A stretch of DNA of 64,000 bases from Chryseobacterium viscerum (GTDB taxonomy: Bacteria; Bacteroidota; Bacteroidia; Flavobacteriales; Weeksellaceae), in contig NZ_PPEG02000001.1 in assembly GCF_002899945.2 (NCBI RefSeq), forward strand, positions 434,001-498,000, read 5' to 3'. The notes beneath the pieces are model-generated. The model saw only the letters and a list, made by a program, of their open reading frames with translations. It was not told where the DNA came from and made no database searches. Shown here in pieces: positions 1-9,243 of this stretch (positions are counted from its first letter, which is position 1; the number at the start of each line of letters is the position of its first letter). A program made the translations under genes and the position numbers.

Positions 1-60
1 AAAGAGGACAACGTCAATGAAAACCTTCATTCCAATGATGAAGTAGATTTCAATAAATAA
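1..60 (+). CDS. 3' end of an unknown protein
   Basis: An open frame enters from the left edge and stops with TAA at 58-60. Its last residues are acidic and polar (ends NSNDEVDFNK-like). Too little remains to assign a family. A strong hairpin terminator follows 20 bases later, which supports this being a real gene end. Confidence 0.6.
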   Translation, partial: KEDNVNENLHSNDEVDFNK

Positions 61-80
61 ATTCTCTTTTAGAAATACAC

Positions 81-115
81 AAGACCTTTCAATTATTTGG
101 AAGGTCTTTTCTTTT
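81..115 (+). terminator. Rho-independent terminator
   Basis: An inverted repeat AAGACCTT / AAGGTCTT with a short AT loop is followed by a T-rich tract. It closes the gene entering from the left edge and separates it from selO. Confidence 0.8.
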
Positions 116-135
116 ATAATTAATACCTTTGAAGC

Positions 136-1677
136 ATGAATATCGAACGTATCAGACAGCCTTTTATTGAGAAATTTCCGGGTGATTTCTCCAACAATCC
201 TATGCAGAGAAACACGCCAAAGGTTTTATTTGCCACCACTCAACCTGCAGGCTTTGAAAAACCTGAGCTGATTGCTTTTAATGAAGTTTTATCAGAAGAA
301 ATAGGATTGGGAAAATTTGAAGATAAGGACCTGAATTTCCTGGTAGGAAGCAACCTTCCTGAAAACGTTCAAACCTATGCTACAGCCTATGCAGGACATC
401 AGTTTGGGAATTGGGCAGGTCAACTTGGAGACGGAAGAGCAATCCTTGCAGGTGAAATCACCAACGAAGCTGGCAAAAAGGCAGAAATTCAATGGAAGGG
501 TGCGGGAGCCACTCCCTACTCCAGACATGCTGATGGAAGAGCCGTATTAAGATCTTCAGTACGGGAATACCTGATGAGCGAAGCCATGTATCATTTAAGA
601 GTTCCCACAACCAGAGCACTTAGCCTGGCATTTACAGGAGAAGATGTGATGCGTGATATTATGTATAGTGGAAATCCGGAACTTGAAAAAGGCGCTGCGG
701 TCATCAGAACGGCTGAAAGTTTTATACGCTTTGGACATTTTGAATTGATGTCTGCCCAAAGAGAATATAACACCTTACAGGATCTTGCTGATTTTACCAT
801 TGAAAACTATTTTCCGGAGATTACATCTACCGACAGCCAGAAATACAGAGACTTTTTTGAAAGGATTTGCACCCGTACTGCCAATATGATCGTGGAATGG
901 TTCAGAGTGGGATTTGTACATGGAGTTATGAATACAGATAATATGTCTATTCTCGGACTAACTATTGATTACGGACCTTATTCTATGATGGATGAATATG
1001 ATTTGAATTTCACACCCAATACAACCGATCTTCCCGGAAGAAGATATGCATTCGGAAAACAGGGACAGATTGCTCAGTGGAATCTCTGGCAGCTTGCCAA
1101 TTCCCTTCATCCATTAATTAAGGATGAAAAGTTTTTAGAAGACACCCTGAATCGTTTTGGAACATATTTTTGGGAGGCCCATGATCAAATGCTTTGTGAA
1201 AAATTTGGGTTTGATCAACTTCAAAAAGAGGATGAGGAGTTCTTCACCAATTGGCAGGGATTAATGCAGGAACTTCAGCTAGACTACACCTTGTTTTTCA
1301 CCCAACTGGAAAGAATAACTCCAGATACCGATATAAAAGAACACTTTAAAGATGTTTCTTATGTTGCCATTAATGAAGAAAAGCTTTTAAAACTTACCAG
1401 CTTTATAAAGGACTACGAAGAAAGGTTAAGTTTAAACTCTATTTCAAGAGAAGATTCTTTAGCGATGATGAAAAAAACAAACCCCAAGTTTATTCTTAGA
1501 AATTATCTCCTTTACGAATGTATTGAGGAGATCAGTAATGGTAAAAGAGAAATGCTTGAAAAACTCACCAAAGCATTAGAATCTCCTTATCAGGAAGTAT
1601 ACCCTGAGCTCTCCGTCAAAAGACCATCTGGCTATGATGATACTGCAGGATGTTCTACACTTTCATGTAGTTCTTAA
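136..1677 (+). CDS. selO: SelO/YdiU family protein AMPylase
   Basis: The protein matches the SelO (YdiU, UPF0061) pseudokinase family. Known members transfer AMP from ATP to Ser, Thr or Tyr of target proteins, with a role in redox homeostasis. Family landmarks are visible: YAGHQFGNWAGQLGDGRA at 85-102, the nucleotide-binding Lys in WKGAGATPYSR (K121), and the metal/catalytic pair in NTDN (D268, N269) with D278 of IDYGP. The C-terminus carries CSTLSCSS (C506, C511), where eukaryotic SelO has its selenocysteine motif; here both are plain Cys. At 513 residues it is slightly longer than a typical bacterial SelO. It stands alone between a terminator and a T9SS cargo gene. The family call is firm; targets are unknown. 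Confidence 0.93.
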   Translation: MNIERIRQPFIEKFPGDFSNNPMQRNTPKVLFATTQPAGFEKPELIAFNEVLSEEIGLGKFEDKDLNFLVGSNLPENVQTYATAYAGHQFGNWAGQLGDGRAILAGEITNEAGKKAEIQWKGAGATPYSRHADGRAVLRSSVREYLMSEAMYHLRVPTTRALSLAFTGEDVMRDIMYSGNPELEKGAAVIRTAESFIRFGHFELMSAQREYNTLQDLADFTIENYFPEITSTDSQKYRDFFERICTRTANMIVEWFRVGFVHGVMNTDNMSILGLTIDYGPYSMMDEYDLNFTPNTTDLPGRRYAFGKQGQIAQWNLWQLANSLHPLIKDEKFLEDTLNRFGTYFWEAHDQMLCEKFGFDQLQKEDEEFFTNWQGLMQELQLDYTLFFTQLERITPDTDIKEHFKDVSYVAINEEKLLKLTSFIKDYEERLSLNSISREDSLAMMKKTNPKFILRNYLLYECIEEISNGKREMLEKLTKALESPYQEVYPELSVKRPSGYDDTAGCSTLSCSS

Positions 1678-1760
1678 AAAATCAACAACAAAAAAACACA
1701 CTTATCTATTGTATTATCAACATATTAAATATTTTCACTACATTTAGAAAAATCTTTAAT

Positions 1761-2624
1761 ATGAAAAAAATTGTATTTTCTCTAGTATTAGCATCATGCT
1801 TTTACAGCAATGCTCAAACCTTGCTTTCGGAAAGTTTCGAAGGAGCGACATTCCCTCCAACAGGATGGACTAAGTCTAATACAAACGCGGCAAGAGCCTG
1901 GGATTTGACCAGCACTGTTTTTACCGGGACTTCCGCAAATTCTCTCGAGTTAAAAGCAAGATTTACGATTGCCGGAAATAATTCTGCTACTATTGACTGG
2001 GTCTCCGGAGCCAATACAGCGAATCTTGTAAGTCCGGCATTCAGTTTAGTAGGAGCTACAAGCCCCATCTTCAGCTTCAAAGTAAAAGTAGGCTGGGGAT
2101 ACATGATAAGCTTGAACAAAGGTAATCTGGTAGCACAGATCTCAACAGATGGAGGAACCAACTGGACTACCCTCTGGAATGAAGATAGCGAACCTGCTTT
2201 TACCGATGATGGTGACGGCAATATAGACACCGACCTTTACAACACTGTTGTTGTACAGAAAAGTCTTAGCACCTATATTGGACAAGCCAATGTAAAAGTA
2301 AGGTTCCAATATGTTGCCAATGATGCTGATGCCGTTTCAATTGATGATGTGTTGGTTGTTGCCAACGGAGTTCTCGGCACCAGTGAGATTTCAAAAACAA
2401 AGGCCCATAACCTTTCTGTTTATCCTAATCCTTCAAAAGGAGAAGTTAATATTAAGTCTGATAAAAAAATCAAATCAACATCCGTGATCGATATGTCAGG
2501 AAAAACCATTAAGGCGGGCAATACCGAAAATATAGATATCTCTTCACTTCCAAAAGGAAACTATCTATTGAAAGTAGATTTCTCAGATGGAACTTCTACC
2601 ACAGAAAAAGTGATCAAACAATAA
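1761..2624 (+). CDS. Secreted T9SS cargo protein, choice-of-anchor/adhesin-type beta domain
   Basis: An N-terminal signal peptide (about residues 1-18, ending SNAQ) is followed by a beta-rich domain with ESFEGATFPPTGW near the start and VRFQYVANDADAVSIDDVLV near 175-195. That pattern is typical of the cleaved-adhesin / choice-of-anchor J domain. The last 70 residues form a type A T9SS sorting domain: LSVYPNPSKGEVNI, a central DMSGK strand, and GNYLLKVDFSDG ending EKVIKQ. Inference: it is exported by the type IX system and released or anchored on the cell surface. There is no catalytic domain, so a binding or adhesive role is most likely; the ligand is unknown. It is a single gene followed by a terminator. 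Confidence 0.88.
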   Translation: MKKIVFSLVLASCFYSNAQTLLSESFEGATFPPTGWTKSNTNAARAWDLTSTVFTGTSANSLELKARFTIAGNNSATIDWVSGANTANLVSPAFSLVGATSPIFSFKVKVGWGYMISLNKGNLVAQISTDGGTNWTTLWNEDSEPAFTDDGDGNIDTDLYNTVVVQKSLSTYIGQANVKVRFQYVANDADAVSIDDVLVVANGVLGTSEISKTKAHNLSVYPNPSKGEVNIKSDKKIKSTSVIDMSGKTIKAGNTENIDISSLPKGNYLLKVDFSDGTSTTEKVIKQ

Positions 2625-2647
2625 CAACGTTTATACAATCTTTATAC

Positions 2648-2676
2648 AACCACCAATTTTGGTGGTTTTTTATTTT
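2648..2676 (+). terminator. Rho-independent terminator
   Basis: The stem AACCACC / GGTGGTT with an AATTTT loop is followed by a T-rich tract. It lies just after the T9SS cargo gene and runs directly into the promoter box of the next gene. Confidence 0.85.
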
Positions 2677-2698
2677 ACTTTTGCAAAAAATTTGACAC

Positions 2699-3976
2699 GT
2701 GTCTTTTATCAAAACAAAAATCATCAGTTTCTTTAAACTTATTTTTCCTTCCACCTATACCGAGCTGGCTGTTTTCCTGTTTTTTATTACCTGTTATGGA
2801 ATTTTAGGTTCCTATATTGCTATTCATTACAGAATTATATTTGACAACAGAATACCGTGGGATGCTTATTTTAGCTTTGATAACAAATCTATCCTTATGA
2901 CCGGAGGAAGCTTTGAAAGACACCCACTCTCCTATTATTTTTTCAACTGGGTAAGAGAATTCTCATTATTCATTTCAGGCGGAAAAATGGATGTGAACTT
3001 CAGACTCACCCTGGCATGGCTTAGCAATATCATTATCAGCTTGAATATTGTCCAGGTTTTCAAATATTTAAAGAACATCATCTCTCTTCCACTGTGGTTA
3101 AACGTTTTGATCATTCTATTCTTTGGAACATTTTCAACCAACATCATCCTATCCTTTACTCCGGAAAATTTTACCTATACTTTATTTTTATTATCCTTAT
3201 ACAATCATTATGCGGCGATAAAACTAAGGAAAGAAGAAAAAACACCTGCTGCAGCCCTTTCTCTTGCAGGAATTACCATTGGAGGACTTACCATTACCAA
3301 TTTTGTAAAAGTTTTTATTCCCCTTCTTTTTGAAAAAAATCTTTTCAGAGACTGGAAAAAATTCGGGAATGCCGTATTCAGAGTAGCTATAGCCACCATT
3401 TGCTTTATACTCCTTTACTTAAACAGAATAGATTTCAAATACCAGAATATCTTTTCTAAAACAAACCAGCAGTATGAAAAGTTTTCCAATGTAGAATCAA
3501 TGCCGACATGGGATATGATGAGCTCATTCTTTTTCGGAGGCAATATTCTTTTCCCAGGATTCATTCTTTCGGACAAGCATAATATGAAGGGATTCCATTT
3601 CAAGGGCCTTTATATGGACGTTTATTCTTCAGTATTTCCTTACCTTTTCATAGTCATATTATTAGCCCTTATAAGTTGGAGTTATTTTAAAAATTTCAAA
3701 AATAAATGGGTTCAGGTTATCACTCTTTCATTCATTGTTGACATTGTCATTCACTGTGTTATGAGATTTGGGCTTCATACATCATACATCTATGGAGGAC
3801 ACTTTGTTTTTGTATATCCTCTTCTCATAGGATGGCTTTTTTATGCATACAGATCATCACCAAAAACACTGTCATTTTTAACATTGACAGTAGCCATATT
3901 GTTTGTTTATCTTCTGGCCAACAATCTATTTAGAATGTCAGAATTTTTCTGGTTTATGGAAACTTATTACCAATAA
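2699..3976 (+). CDS. Polytopic inner-membrane protein of unknown function
   Basis: This 425-residue, very hydrophobic protein has roughly ten predicted membrane helices (for example about 21-43, 107-127, 132-150, 228-245, 315-335, 345-363 and 385-405). The layout resembles GT-C-type glycosyltransferase or DUF6080-like proteins of Bacteroidota, but I see no certain catalytic motif. The only reasonable start is GTG at 2699. A TACTTTTG box at 2676-2683 lies 15 bases upstream, so the untranslated leader would be very short. A bidirectional terminator follows the stop. The gene is likely real; its function is unassigned. Confidence 0.75.
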   Translation: MSFIKTKIISFFKLIFPSTYTELAVFLFFITCYGILGSYIAIHYRIIFDNRIPWDAYFSFDNKSILMTGGSFERHPLSYYFFNWVREFSLFISGGKMDVNFRLTLAWLSNIIISLNIVQVFKYLKNIISLPLWLNVLIILFFGTFSTNIILSFTPENFTYTLFLLSLYNHYAAIKLRKEEKTPAAALSLAGITIGGLTITNFVKVFIPLLFEKNLFRDWKKFGNAVFRVAIATICFILLYLNRIDFKYQNIFSKTNQQYEKFSNVESMPTWDMMSSFFFGGNILFPGFILSDKHNMKGFHFKGLYMDVYSSVFPYLFIVILLALISWSYFKNFKNKWVQVITLSFIVDIVIHCVMRFGLHTSYIYGGHFVFVYPLLIGWLFYAYRSSPKTLSFLTLTVAILFVYLLANNLFRMSEFFWFMETYYQ

Positions 3977-4010
3977 AAAAAGCCGAGAAAATTTCTCGGC
4001 TTTTTGTTTA
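3977..4010. terminator. Bidirectional terminator between convergent genes
   Basis: The stem AAAAAGCCGAGAAA / TTTCTCGGCTTTTT is near-perfect with A-tract and T-tract on opposite sides. It can therefore stop both the plus-strand membrane protein gene and the minus-strand SPOR gene. Confidence 0.88.
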
Positions 4011-4028
4011 TTTTAAAAAGAATTTCTC

Positions 4029-4586
4029 CTATTTTGCTTCTGCACAGAAAATCCTGTACTGTACTGGTACTGCAGATTTGAAGTACTCTCTTATCTTTGA
4101 AAGATCTCCCGCAGCACTTTGTTTAGTGAAATAACTTCCCGCCAAAATTTTATAATTAGGTCTTAAAGAAGCATCCGTTTCTACTTTCAGATTGGGAAAT
4201 CTTTTTCTGAAATAAGACTTCACTTCGTTGGCCTCTTCATTACTTTTTACTGTTGTAATTTGAATTTTAAATCCTAAAATTCTTGGATTTTTCTTACAAA
4301 TTTCAGCATTCGTAAGTTCTCTGTTTGGAATATAAATTTTGGGAGGCTTCGTAATTGTCCCTGTAGAAATTCCACTATCAATATTCGTAATATCTTTAGA
4401 AGAATTATTGGTGACAACTTTAGAACACTTTCCTTCGATTCCTTCCAAAGCAGCATTTATTTTGGAATCCATTGTCATGACAAGCTCTGTTCCTGAAAGA
4501 GTGTCCTTCTTAACAACCTGCTGTGCTTCAATATTATAAAACCAAAACAATGATAATATCGAAAATATTTTAATCAAATTTCTCAT
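4029..4586 (-). CDS. Secreted SPOR-domain protein
   Basis: A signal peptide of about 21 residues (ending NIEAQ) is followed by a linker and then a SPOR-like domain at about 105-180 (GFKIQITTVKSNEEANEVKSYF; YKILAGSYFTKQSAAGDLSKI). SPOR domains bind glycan strands stripped of stem peptides. That would place this protein in the periplasm on peptidoglycan, possibly at the septum. The role is inferred from the domain alone. A single-gene unit with its own promoter (4602-4632) is indicated, divergent from the act operon. Confidence 0.82.
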   Translation of the reverse strand: MRNLIKIFSILSLFWFYNIEAQQVVKKDTLSGTELVMTMDSKINAALEGIEGKCSKVVTNNSSKDITNIDSGISTGTITKPPKIYIPNRELTNAEICKKNPRILGFKIQITTVKSNEEANEVKSYFRKRFPNLKVETDASLRPNYKILAGSYFTKQSAAGDLSKIREYFKSAVPVQYRIFCAEAK

Positions 4587-4601
4587 TTAAACTTGTTTGC
4601 G

Positions 4602-4632
4602 CAAATTTATACAAATTAAAAAACTATACCAA
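4602..4632 (-). promoter_or_regulatory. Promoter of the SPOR gene
   Basis: Read on the minus strand, TTG (4632-4630) is followed after 20 bases by TAAATTTG (4609-4602). This is a full match to the Bacteroidota -33/-7 pattern, 15 bases before the start codon. Confidence 0.6.
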
Positions 4633-4715
4633 ACTAGTTATTTAGAATCAATACAAATTAAACGTAAATGATATTTTCCCTTTTGGATATACCGTTAAAT
4701 TCCTGTTAAAAATAT

Positions 4716-4723
4716 TATTTTTG
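4716..4723 (+). promoter_or_regulatory. -7 box of the act operon
   Basis: TATTTTTG matches the Bacteroidota TAnnTTTG box 47 bases before actA. No clear TTG was found at the expected upstream distance, so this is a half-supported promoter. Confidence 0.5.
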
Positions 4724-4770
4724 CGGAATTGATTGAATGTTCAATAATTTACTAACATAAGATAATTTAA

Positions 4771-6129
4771 ATGATTAGTTGGAGAAAGCATTATAAAAAA
4801 ACGTTGATTGCAATAGGTTTATTGTTATCAACCAGTGCTTCATTTTACGGGCAAGACGGCGATCCTAAAAACGGAGAGAAACTTTTCAAAGCGAATTGTA
4901 CTGCATGTCACGCGCTGGACAAACAAGTTGTTGGACCACCATTGAAGGGGGTTGTGGAACGAGTAAAGACAGAAGGTGGTGTAGACAAAGATTGGCTTCA
5001 CAAGTGGATCAAAGACAACAAAGCTCTTAGAGCTTCTGGGGATAAATACGCCAATGAGATTTTTGAAAAGTTTAATAAGACTGAAATGCAGGTCTTTCCA
5101 AATCTTACAGATAAGGATATTGACGACATTTTAGCTTTCACGACTAATCCTCCTGCTCCGGAAGAGAAAAAGCCGGAAGCAACAACTGCAACTGACGCTG
5201 CTGCGGCAGCTCCTGCAGACAAAACTACTACAAACGTAGTAATCATTTCACTTTTAGCGATCGCAGGTTTACTGGTTTGGATCTTAGTTAAACTAAGACA
5301 ATTGGTAACTTTAGGTCAGTCTGAAGAATTAGCAGGACTCAACGAAACAAGAGTTCGTTCGTTCAGTGAAATGTATGAGAAGTTCCACTTTATTGGTAAG
5401 GGCTTATTAGCTATTCTGGCTATTTTAGCAGCTTATGGAGTATGGAACTGGTTAATGTGGATCGGGGTTTATAAAGGGTACAAACCTGAACAGCCTATCT
5501 ACTTCTCTCACAAGATTCACGCTGGAGAACAGAAAATTGACTGTCAGTTATGTCACTCTAGTGCTAAATACGGAAAAGTATCTGAGATTCCTTCTATGAA
5601 CGTTTGTATGAACTGTCACAGAACAATTTCTGAATACAACAAAGATCACTACATGGAGCCAGGAAAAGATAAGGCTTTCTATGACGGAGAAATCCAGAAG
5701 ATCTACGCTGCAACAGGTTGGGATGCTGCTAAACAACAGTACACAGGAAAAACACAACCGGTTGAATGGACAAGAATCCACAACATGCCAGATTTCGTAT
5801 ACTTCAACCACTCTCAGCACGTAGTAGCAGGTGAACAAGCGATCATCAATTCTTTCAACAAAAAGAATCCTAACAACAAAATTGACGTTGTATGTAAAGC
5901 TTGTCACGGTAAGATTGATACAATGAATGTTGTTCAGATGGCTAATGACTTTACTATGGGATGGTGTATTGAATGTCACAGAACGACTGAGGTTGATATG
6001 AACAACGGTTATAATAAAGAGTACTTCAAAAATCTACACGACAAGTTGAAAAAACAATATCCACAAGATGGAGGTAAGATCACTGTAGATGCAATTGGAG
6101 GTCTTGAGTGTGGTAAATGTCATTATTAA
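4771..6129 (+). CDS. actA: Alternative complex III subunit A, multihaem cytochrome c (six CXXCH)
   Basis: First gene of the alternative complex III operon, which oxidises menaquinol and passes electrons to cytochrome c or directly to an oxidase. After a signal/anchor (about 11-27) comes a monohaem cytochrome c domain with CTACH at 43-47. An Ala/Pro-rich linker and two membrane helices (about 155-175 and 209-232) follow. A pentahaem domain then carries CQLCH 258-262, CMNCH 279-283, CKACH 375-379, CIECH 399-403 and CGKCH 447-451. The pentahaem part is the classical ActA; the extra N-terminal haem domain is fused in the same frame. It is 23 bases upstream of actB. Confidence 0.93.
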   Translation: MISWRKHYKKTLIAIGLLLSTSASFYGQDGDPKNGEKLFKANCTACHALDKQVVGPPLKGVVERVKTEGGVDKDWLHKWIKDNKALRASGDKYANEIFEKFNKTEMQVFPNLTDKDIDDILAFTTNPPAPEEKKPEATTATDAAAAAPADKTTTNVVIISLLAIAGLLVWILVKLRQLVTLGQSEELAGLNETRVRSFSEMYEKFHFIGKGLLAILAILAAYGVWNWLMWIGVYKGYKPEQPIYFSHKIHAGEQKIDCQLCHSSAKYGKVSEIPSMNVCMNCHRTISEYNKDHYMEPGKDKAFYDGEIQKIYAATGWDAAKQQYTGKTQPVEWTRIHNMPDFVYFNHSQHVVAGEQAIINSFNKKNPNNKIDVVCKACHGKIDTMNVVQMANDFTMGWCIECHRTTEVDMNNGYNKEYFKNLHDKLKKQYPQDGGKITVDAIGGLECGKCHY

Positions 6130-6152
6130 TAACTAAAAAATTAGAAGTATAA

Positions 6153-9100
6153 ATGGCTTCAAACAAAATACAATTCAGAAGTATTCATGAACTTAAAGAC
6201 CCAGCTTTAAATGGTAAGCTGGCTCTTAAAGAGTTTCAGGAAGAAATTCCGGTAGAAGATTTCCTTGGAGATGCTGAACAAAACGGATCAAGTACTTCAA
6301 GAAGAGATTTCCTTAAATTATTAGGATTCTCTACAGCAGCAGTAACATTAGCTGCCTGCGAAGCTCCGGTAATCAAAACAATCCCTTACGTGGTAAAACC
6401 ACATGATATTATTCCAGGGGTTCCTAACTATTACGCATCAACATATTTTGACGGTTTCGATTTCGCTAGTGTTTTAGTAAAAACCCGTGAAGGTAGACCT
6501 ATCAAAATTGATCCAAACCCAGCAGCTGGTGATTTAGGAAAAACAAACGCAAGAGCTCAGGCAAGTGTACTTTCTCTTTATGATAATGATAAAGTAAAGC
6601 AGCCTAAACTAGACGGTAAAGACGAAACTTTCGATAAAGTAGATAGTTTTGTTCTTAAAGGTCTAGAAGAAGCTAAAGCGTCAGGTAAAAAGATTGTGCT
6701 TTTATCACACTCTTTTGCTTCTCCTACTTTCAAAAAGCTATTTGCTGAGTTTAAGTCTAAATATCCTACAGCAGAATTAGTAACTTATGATGCTTTCCCT
6801 TATTCTGCAGCTCTAGATGCTGCTCAGGAAGTATTCGGACAGAGAGCATTACCTGTTTATGACCTTAAAGGTTCTGAATTGGTAGTTTCTTTCCAGGCTG
6901 ATTTCTTAGGGGATTATAACGCTTCAAGCTTAGAAACATCTTATGCAGCAGCTAGAAAGCCTGGTGCAAACATGTTGAGACACATCCAAGTGGAATCTAA
7001 CATGTCATTAACTGGTGCTAACTCTGACTCAAGATATAGATTAAAACCAAGTGCTGTAAACAAAACTTTAGTTGAAGTTTACAACGCAATCGTAGGTGGC
7101 GGTACTACTGATAAAACTGCAACTGAAATTGCTAACGAACTTAAAGCAAAAGGAAGCAAAGCTGTTGTTTTAGCTGACGGTTCTAAAGGAGCACAGGTTT
7201 TAGCTCACTTAATCAACCAAAAATTAGGATCAGTAGCTTTCACAGGTAAAGCAAACTTCCTTAAAGAATTTGATAAAGCAAGATACCAGGAATTCTTAGG
7301 ATGGGTAAATGCAGGTCAGGTTGGCGTATTAATTGCCAACAACGTAGACCCTATCTACTCTCATCCAAAAGGTGAAGATTTCAAAAAATCTTTATCAAAA
7401 GTTTCTTATGTTATTGCTGTAGCTGATAAGAAAAATGAAATGTACAAAGCAGCGAAAGCTGTAATTCCAGTGGCAAACTGGCTAGAGTCTTGGGGAGATA
7501 TCGAACCACAGACTGGTGTATATTCATTAATGCAGCCTACGATCCAGAAGATCTATAAATCAAGACAGATTGAAGAATCTCTATTGGTTTGGAAGAACGG
7601 TAAAAACAATGCAGCAAATAATTACTATGATTATTTAAAAGCAAGTTCAGCTTCTATCTTAGGGGCTACTTCTTTCAACAAAGCATTGTACAACGGTATT
7701 ACTACTTCTAATAATGCAACAACATTAGCTTATGCAGGTGGAAACGCTGCTCAGGCTGTTGCTGAACTAGGAAACTTCAAAGCTTCTGAATTAGAATTGG
7801 TATTATATACTAAGACTTCAATGGGAGATGGTACACAATCTAACAACCCTTGGTTGCAGGAGTTACCAGATCCATTGACAAGAATGTCTTGGGATAACTA
7901 CTTAACAATTTCTCCTAAAGATGCAGAGAAATTTGCAATTGATAACGATCTTAATGCAAGAATGCAGTTGGATGGTTCTATTGTAAACCTTACTGTAAAC
8001 GGAGTAACAATAAAAGATGTTCCTGTATTTATTCAACCTGGTCAGGCAGAAGGATCTGTAGGTCTTGCACTTGGTTATGGTAAGAAAAACTCAGGAGCAA
8101 CTGCAGATACAGGGGTAAACGCTTATCCTTTATTTGACGGTTCTAACCTTGCTGTTTCAGGTGTTAAAATTGAAAAAACAGGAGAAGACCACGAATTCGC
8201 AGGTATCCAGCTTCAAAATACATTGATGGGTCGTTATGAAATCGCTAAAGAAGTTCCTTTGGCTGAGTTCATCTCTGTTCCTTTTGATGATGAGCACAAA
8301 GGATGGAACAAGCCTTTGGAATACCACACAATCAGTGGAGCTCTTCCAGCAAGAAAAATTGACCTTTGGGATGCTTTCGATGATACAGATGGACCTCACT
8401 TCAACTTATCGATCGACTTGAACTCTTGTACAGGTTGTGGAGCATGTGTAATTGCTTGTCAGGCTGAGAACAACGTTCCTGTAGTAGGTAAAGAAGAGGT
8501 AAGAATGTCTAGAGATATGTATTGGTTAAGAATTGACCGTTACTATTCTTCAAGACAGAAAGTAGAAGTATACGAAGGATTGAAAGAAGGAATGGCTGTA
8601 CCAGAATTGTACGGTACTGCTTTCGGAGACGGAGGTGCATTGAACCACCCTGCAGACAATCCGGATGTAATCTTCCAACCAGTAATGTGTCAGCACTGTA
8701 ACCACGCTCCTTGTGAAACAGTATGTCCGGTAGCGGCTACTTCACACGGTAAGCAAGGTCAAAACCATATGGCTTACAACAGATGTATCGGTACAAGATA
8801 TTGTGCAAACAACTGTCCGTACAAAGTAAGACGTTTCAACTGGTTTACGTATAACCTAAACGATAAGTTCGATTTCAACATGAACAACGATTTAGGAAGA
8901 ATGGTACTTAACCCAGACGTAGTTGTAAGAACTAGAGGGGTAATGGAGAAATGTTCAATGTGTATCCAAGAAACTCAGGCTACTATTTTAGCAGCTAAGA
9001 GAGAGAACAGAAAAGTAACAGATACTGAGTTCAAGAACTCTTGTGCTTGTGCTGCTGCTTGTTCTACTGGAGCAATGACTTTCGGAGACATGAATGATAA

Positions 9101-9218
9101 AGAGTCTGAAGTTAGAGAATTGTATTCTAGCAACAGAAGATATTATTTACTAGAGGAGATCGGAACAAAACCAAATGTGTTCTATCATACTAAAGTAAGA
9201 AACAGAGTAGAAAAATAA
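6153..9218 (+). CDS. actB: Alternative complex III subunit B, Fe-S / molybdopterin-oxidoreductase-like
   Basis: This is the large peripheral subunit (1021 residues). A twin-arginine-type motif, SRRDFLKLLGF at about 49-59, is followed by a hydrophobic stretch and LAAC, consistent with Tat export and possible lipid attachment. A long molybdopterin-oxidoreductase-like domain fills about 75-740; ActB proteins are known to lack the Mo cofactor. A ferredoxin-like domain follows with CTGCGACVIAC from C759, CQHCNHAPCETVCP from C846, then CIGTRYCANNCP and CSMCI...CACAAAC, enough for three to four Fe-S clusters. It sits between actA and actC (25-base gap) in a single operon. It probably wires quinol oxidation in ActC to the ActA haems. 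Confidence 0.95.
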   Translation: MASNKIQFRSIHELKDPALNGKLALKEFQEEIPVEDFLGDAEQNGSSTSRRDFLKLLGFSTAAVTLAACEAPVIKTIPYVVKPHDIIPGVPNYYASTYFDGFDFASVLVKTREGRPIKIDPNPAAGDLGKTNARAQASVLSLYDNDKVKQPKLDGKDETFDKVDSFVLKGLEEAKASGKKIVLLSHSFASPTFKKLFAEFKSKYPTAELVTYDAFPYSAALDAAQEVFGQRALPVYDLKGSELVVSFQADFLGDYNASSLETSYAAARKPGANMLRHIQVESNMSLTGANSDSRYRLKPSAVNKTLVEVYNAIVGGGTTDKTATEIANELKAKGSKAVVLADGSKGAQVLAHLINQKLGSVAFTGKANFLKEFDKARYQEFLGWVNAGQVGVLIANNVDPIYSHPKGEDFKKSLSKVSYVIAVADKKNEMYKAAKAVIPVANWLESWGDIEPQTGVYSLMQPTIQKIYKSRQIEESLLVWKNGKNNAANNYYDYLKASSASILGATSFNKALYNGITTSNNATTLAYAGGNAAQAVAELGNFKASELELVLYTKTSMGDGTQSNNPWLQELPDPLTRMSWDNYLTISPKDAEKFAIDNDLNARMQLDGSIVNLTVNGVTIKDVPVFIQPGQAEGSVGLALGYGKKNSGATADTGVNAYPLFDGSNLAVSGVKIEKTGEDHEFAGIQLQNTLMGRYEIAKEVPLAEFISVPFDDEHKGWNKPLEYHTISGALPARKIDLWDAFDDTDGPHFNLSIDLNSCTGCGACVIACQAENNVPVVGKEEVRMSRDMYWLRIDRYYSSRQKVEVYEGLKEGMAVPELYGTAFGDGGALNHPADNPDVIFQPVMCQHCNHAPCETVCPVAATSHGKQGQNHMAYNRCIGTRYCANNCPYKVRRFNWFTYNLNDKFDFNMNNDLGRMVLNPDVVVRTRGVMEKCSMCIQETQATILAAKRENRKVTDTEFKNSCACAAACSTGAMTFGDMNDKESEVRELYSSNRRYYLLEEIGTKPNVFYHTKVRNRVEK

Positions 9219-9243
9219 AGTTTAAATAATAAATAGGTAAAAA

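Noticed and set aside
1653..1677. SelO C-terminus as a selenoprotein
   Set aside because: The positions corresponding to selenocysteine are ordinary TGT Cys codons and the frame ends at TAA.
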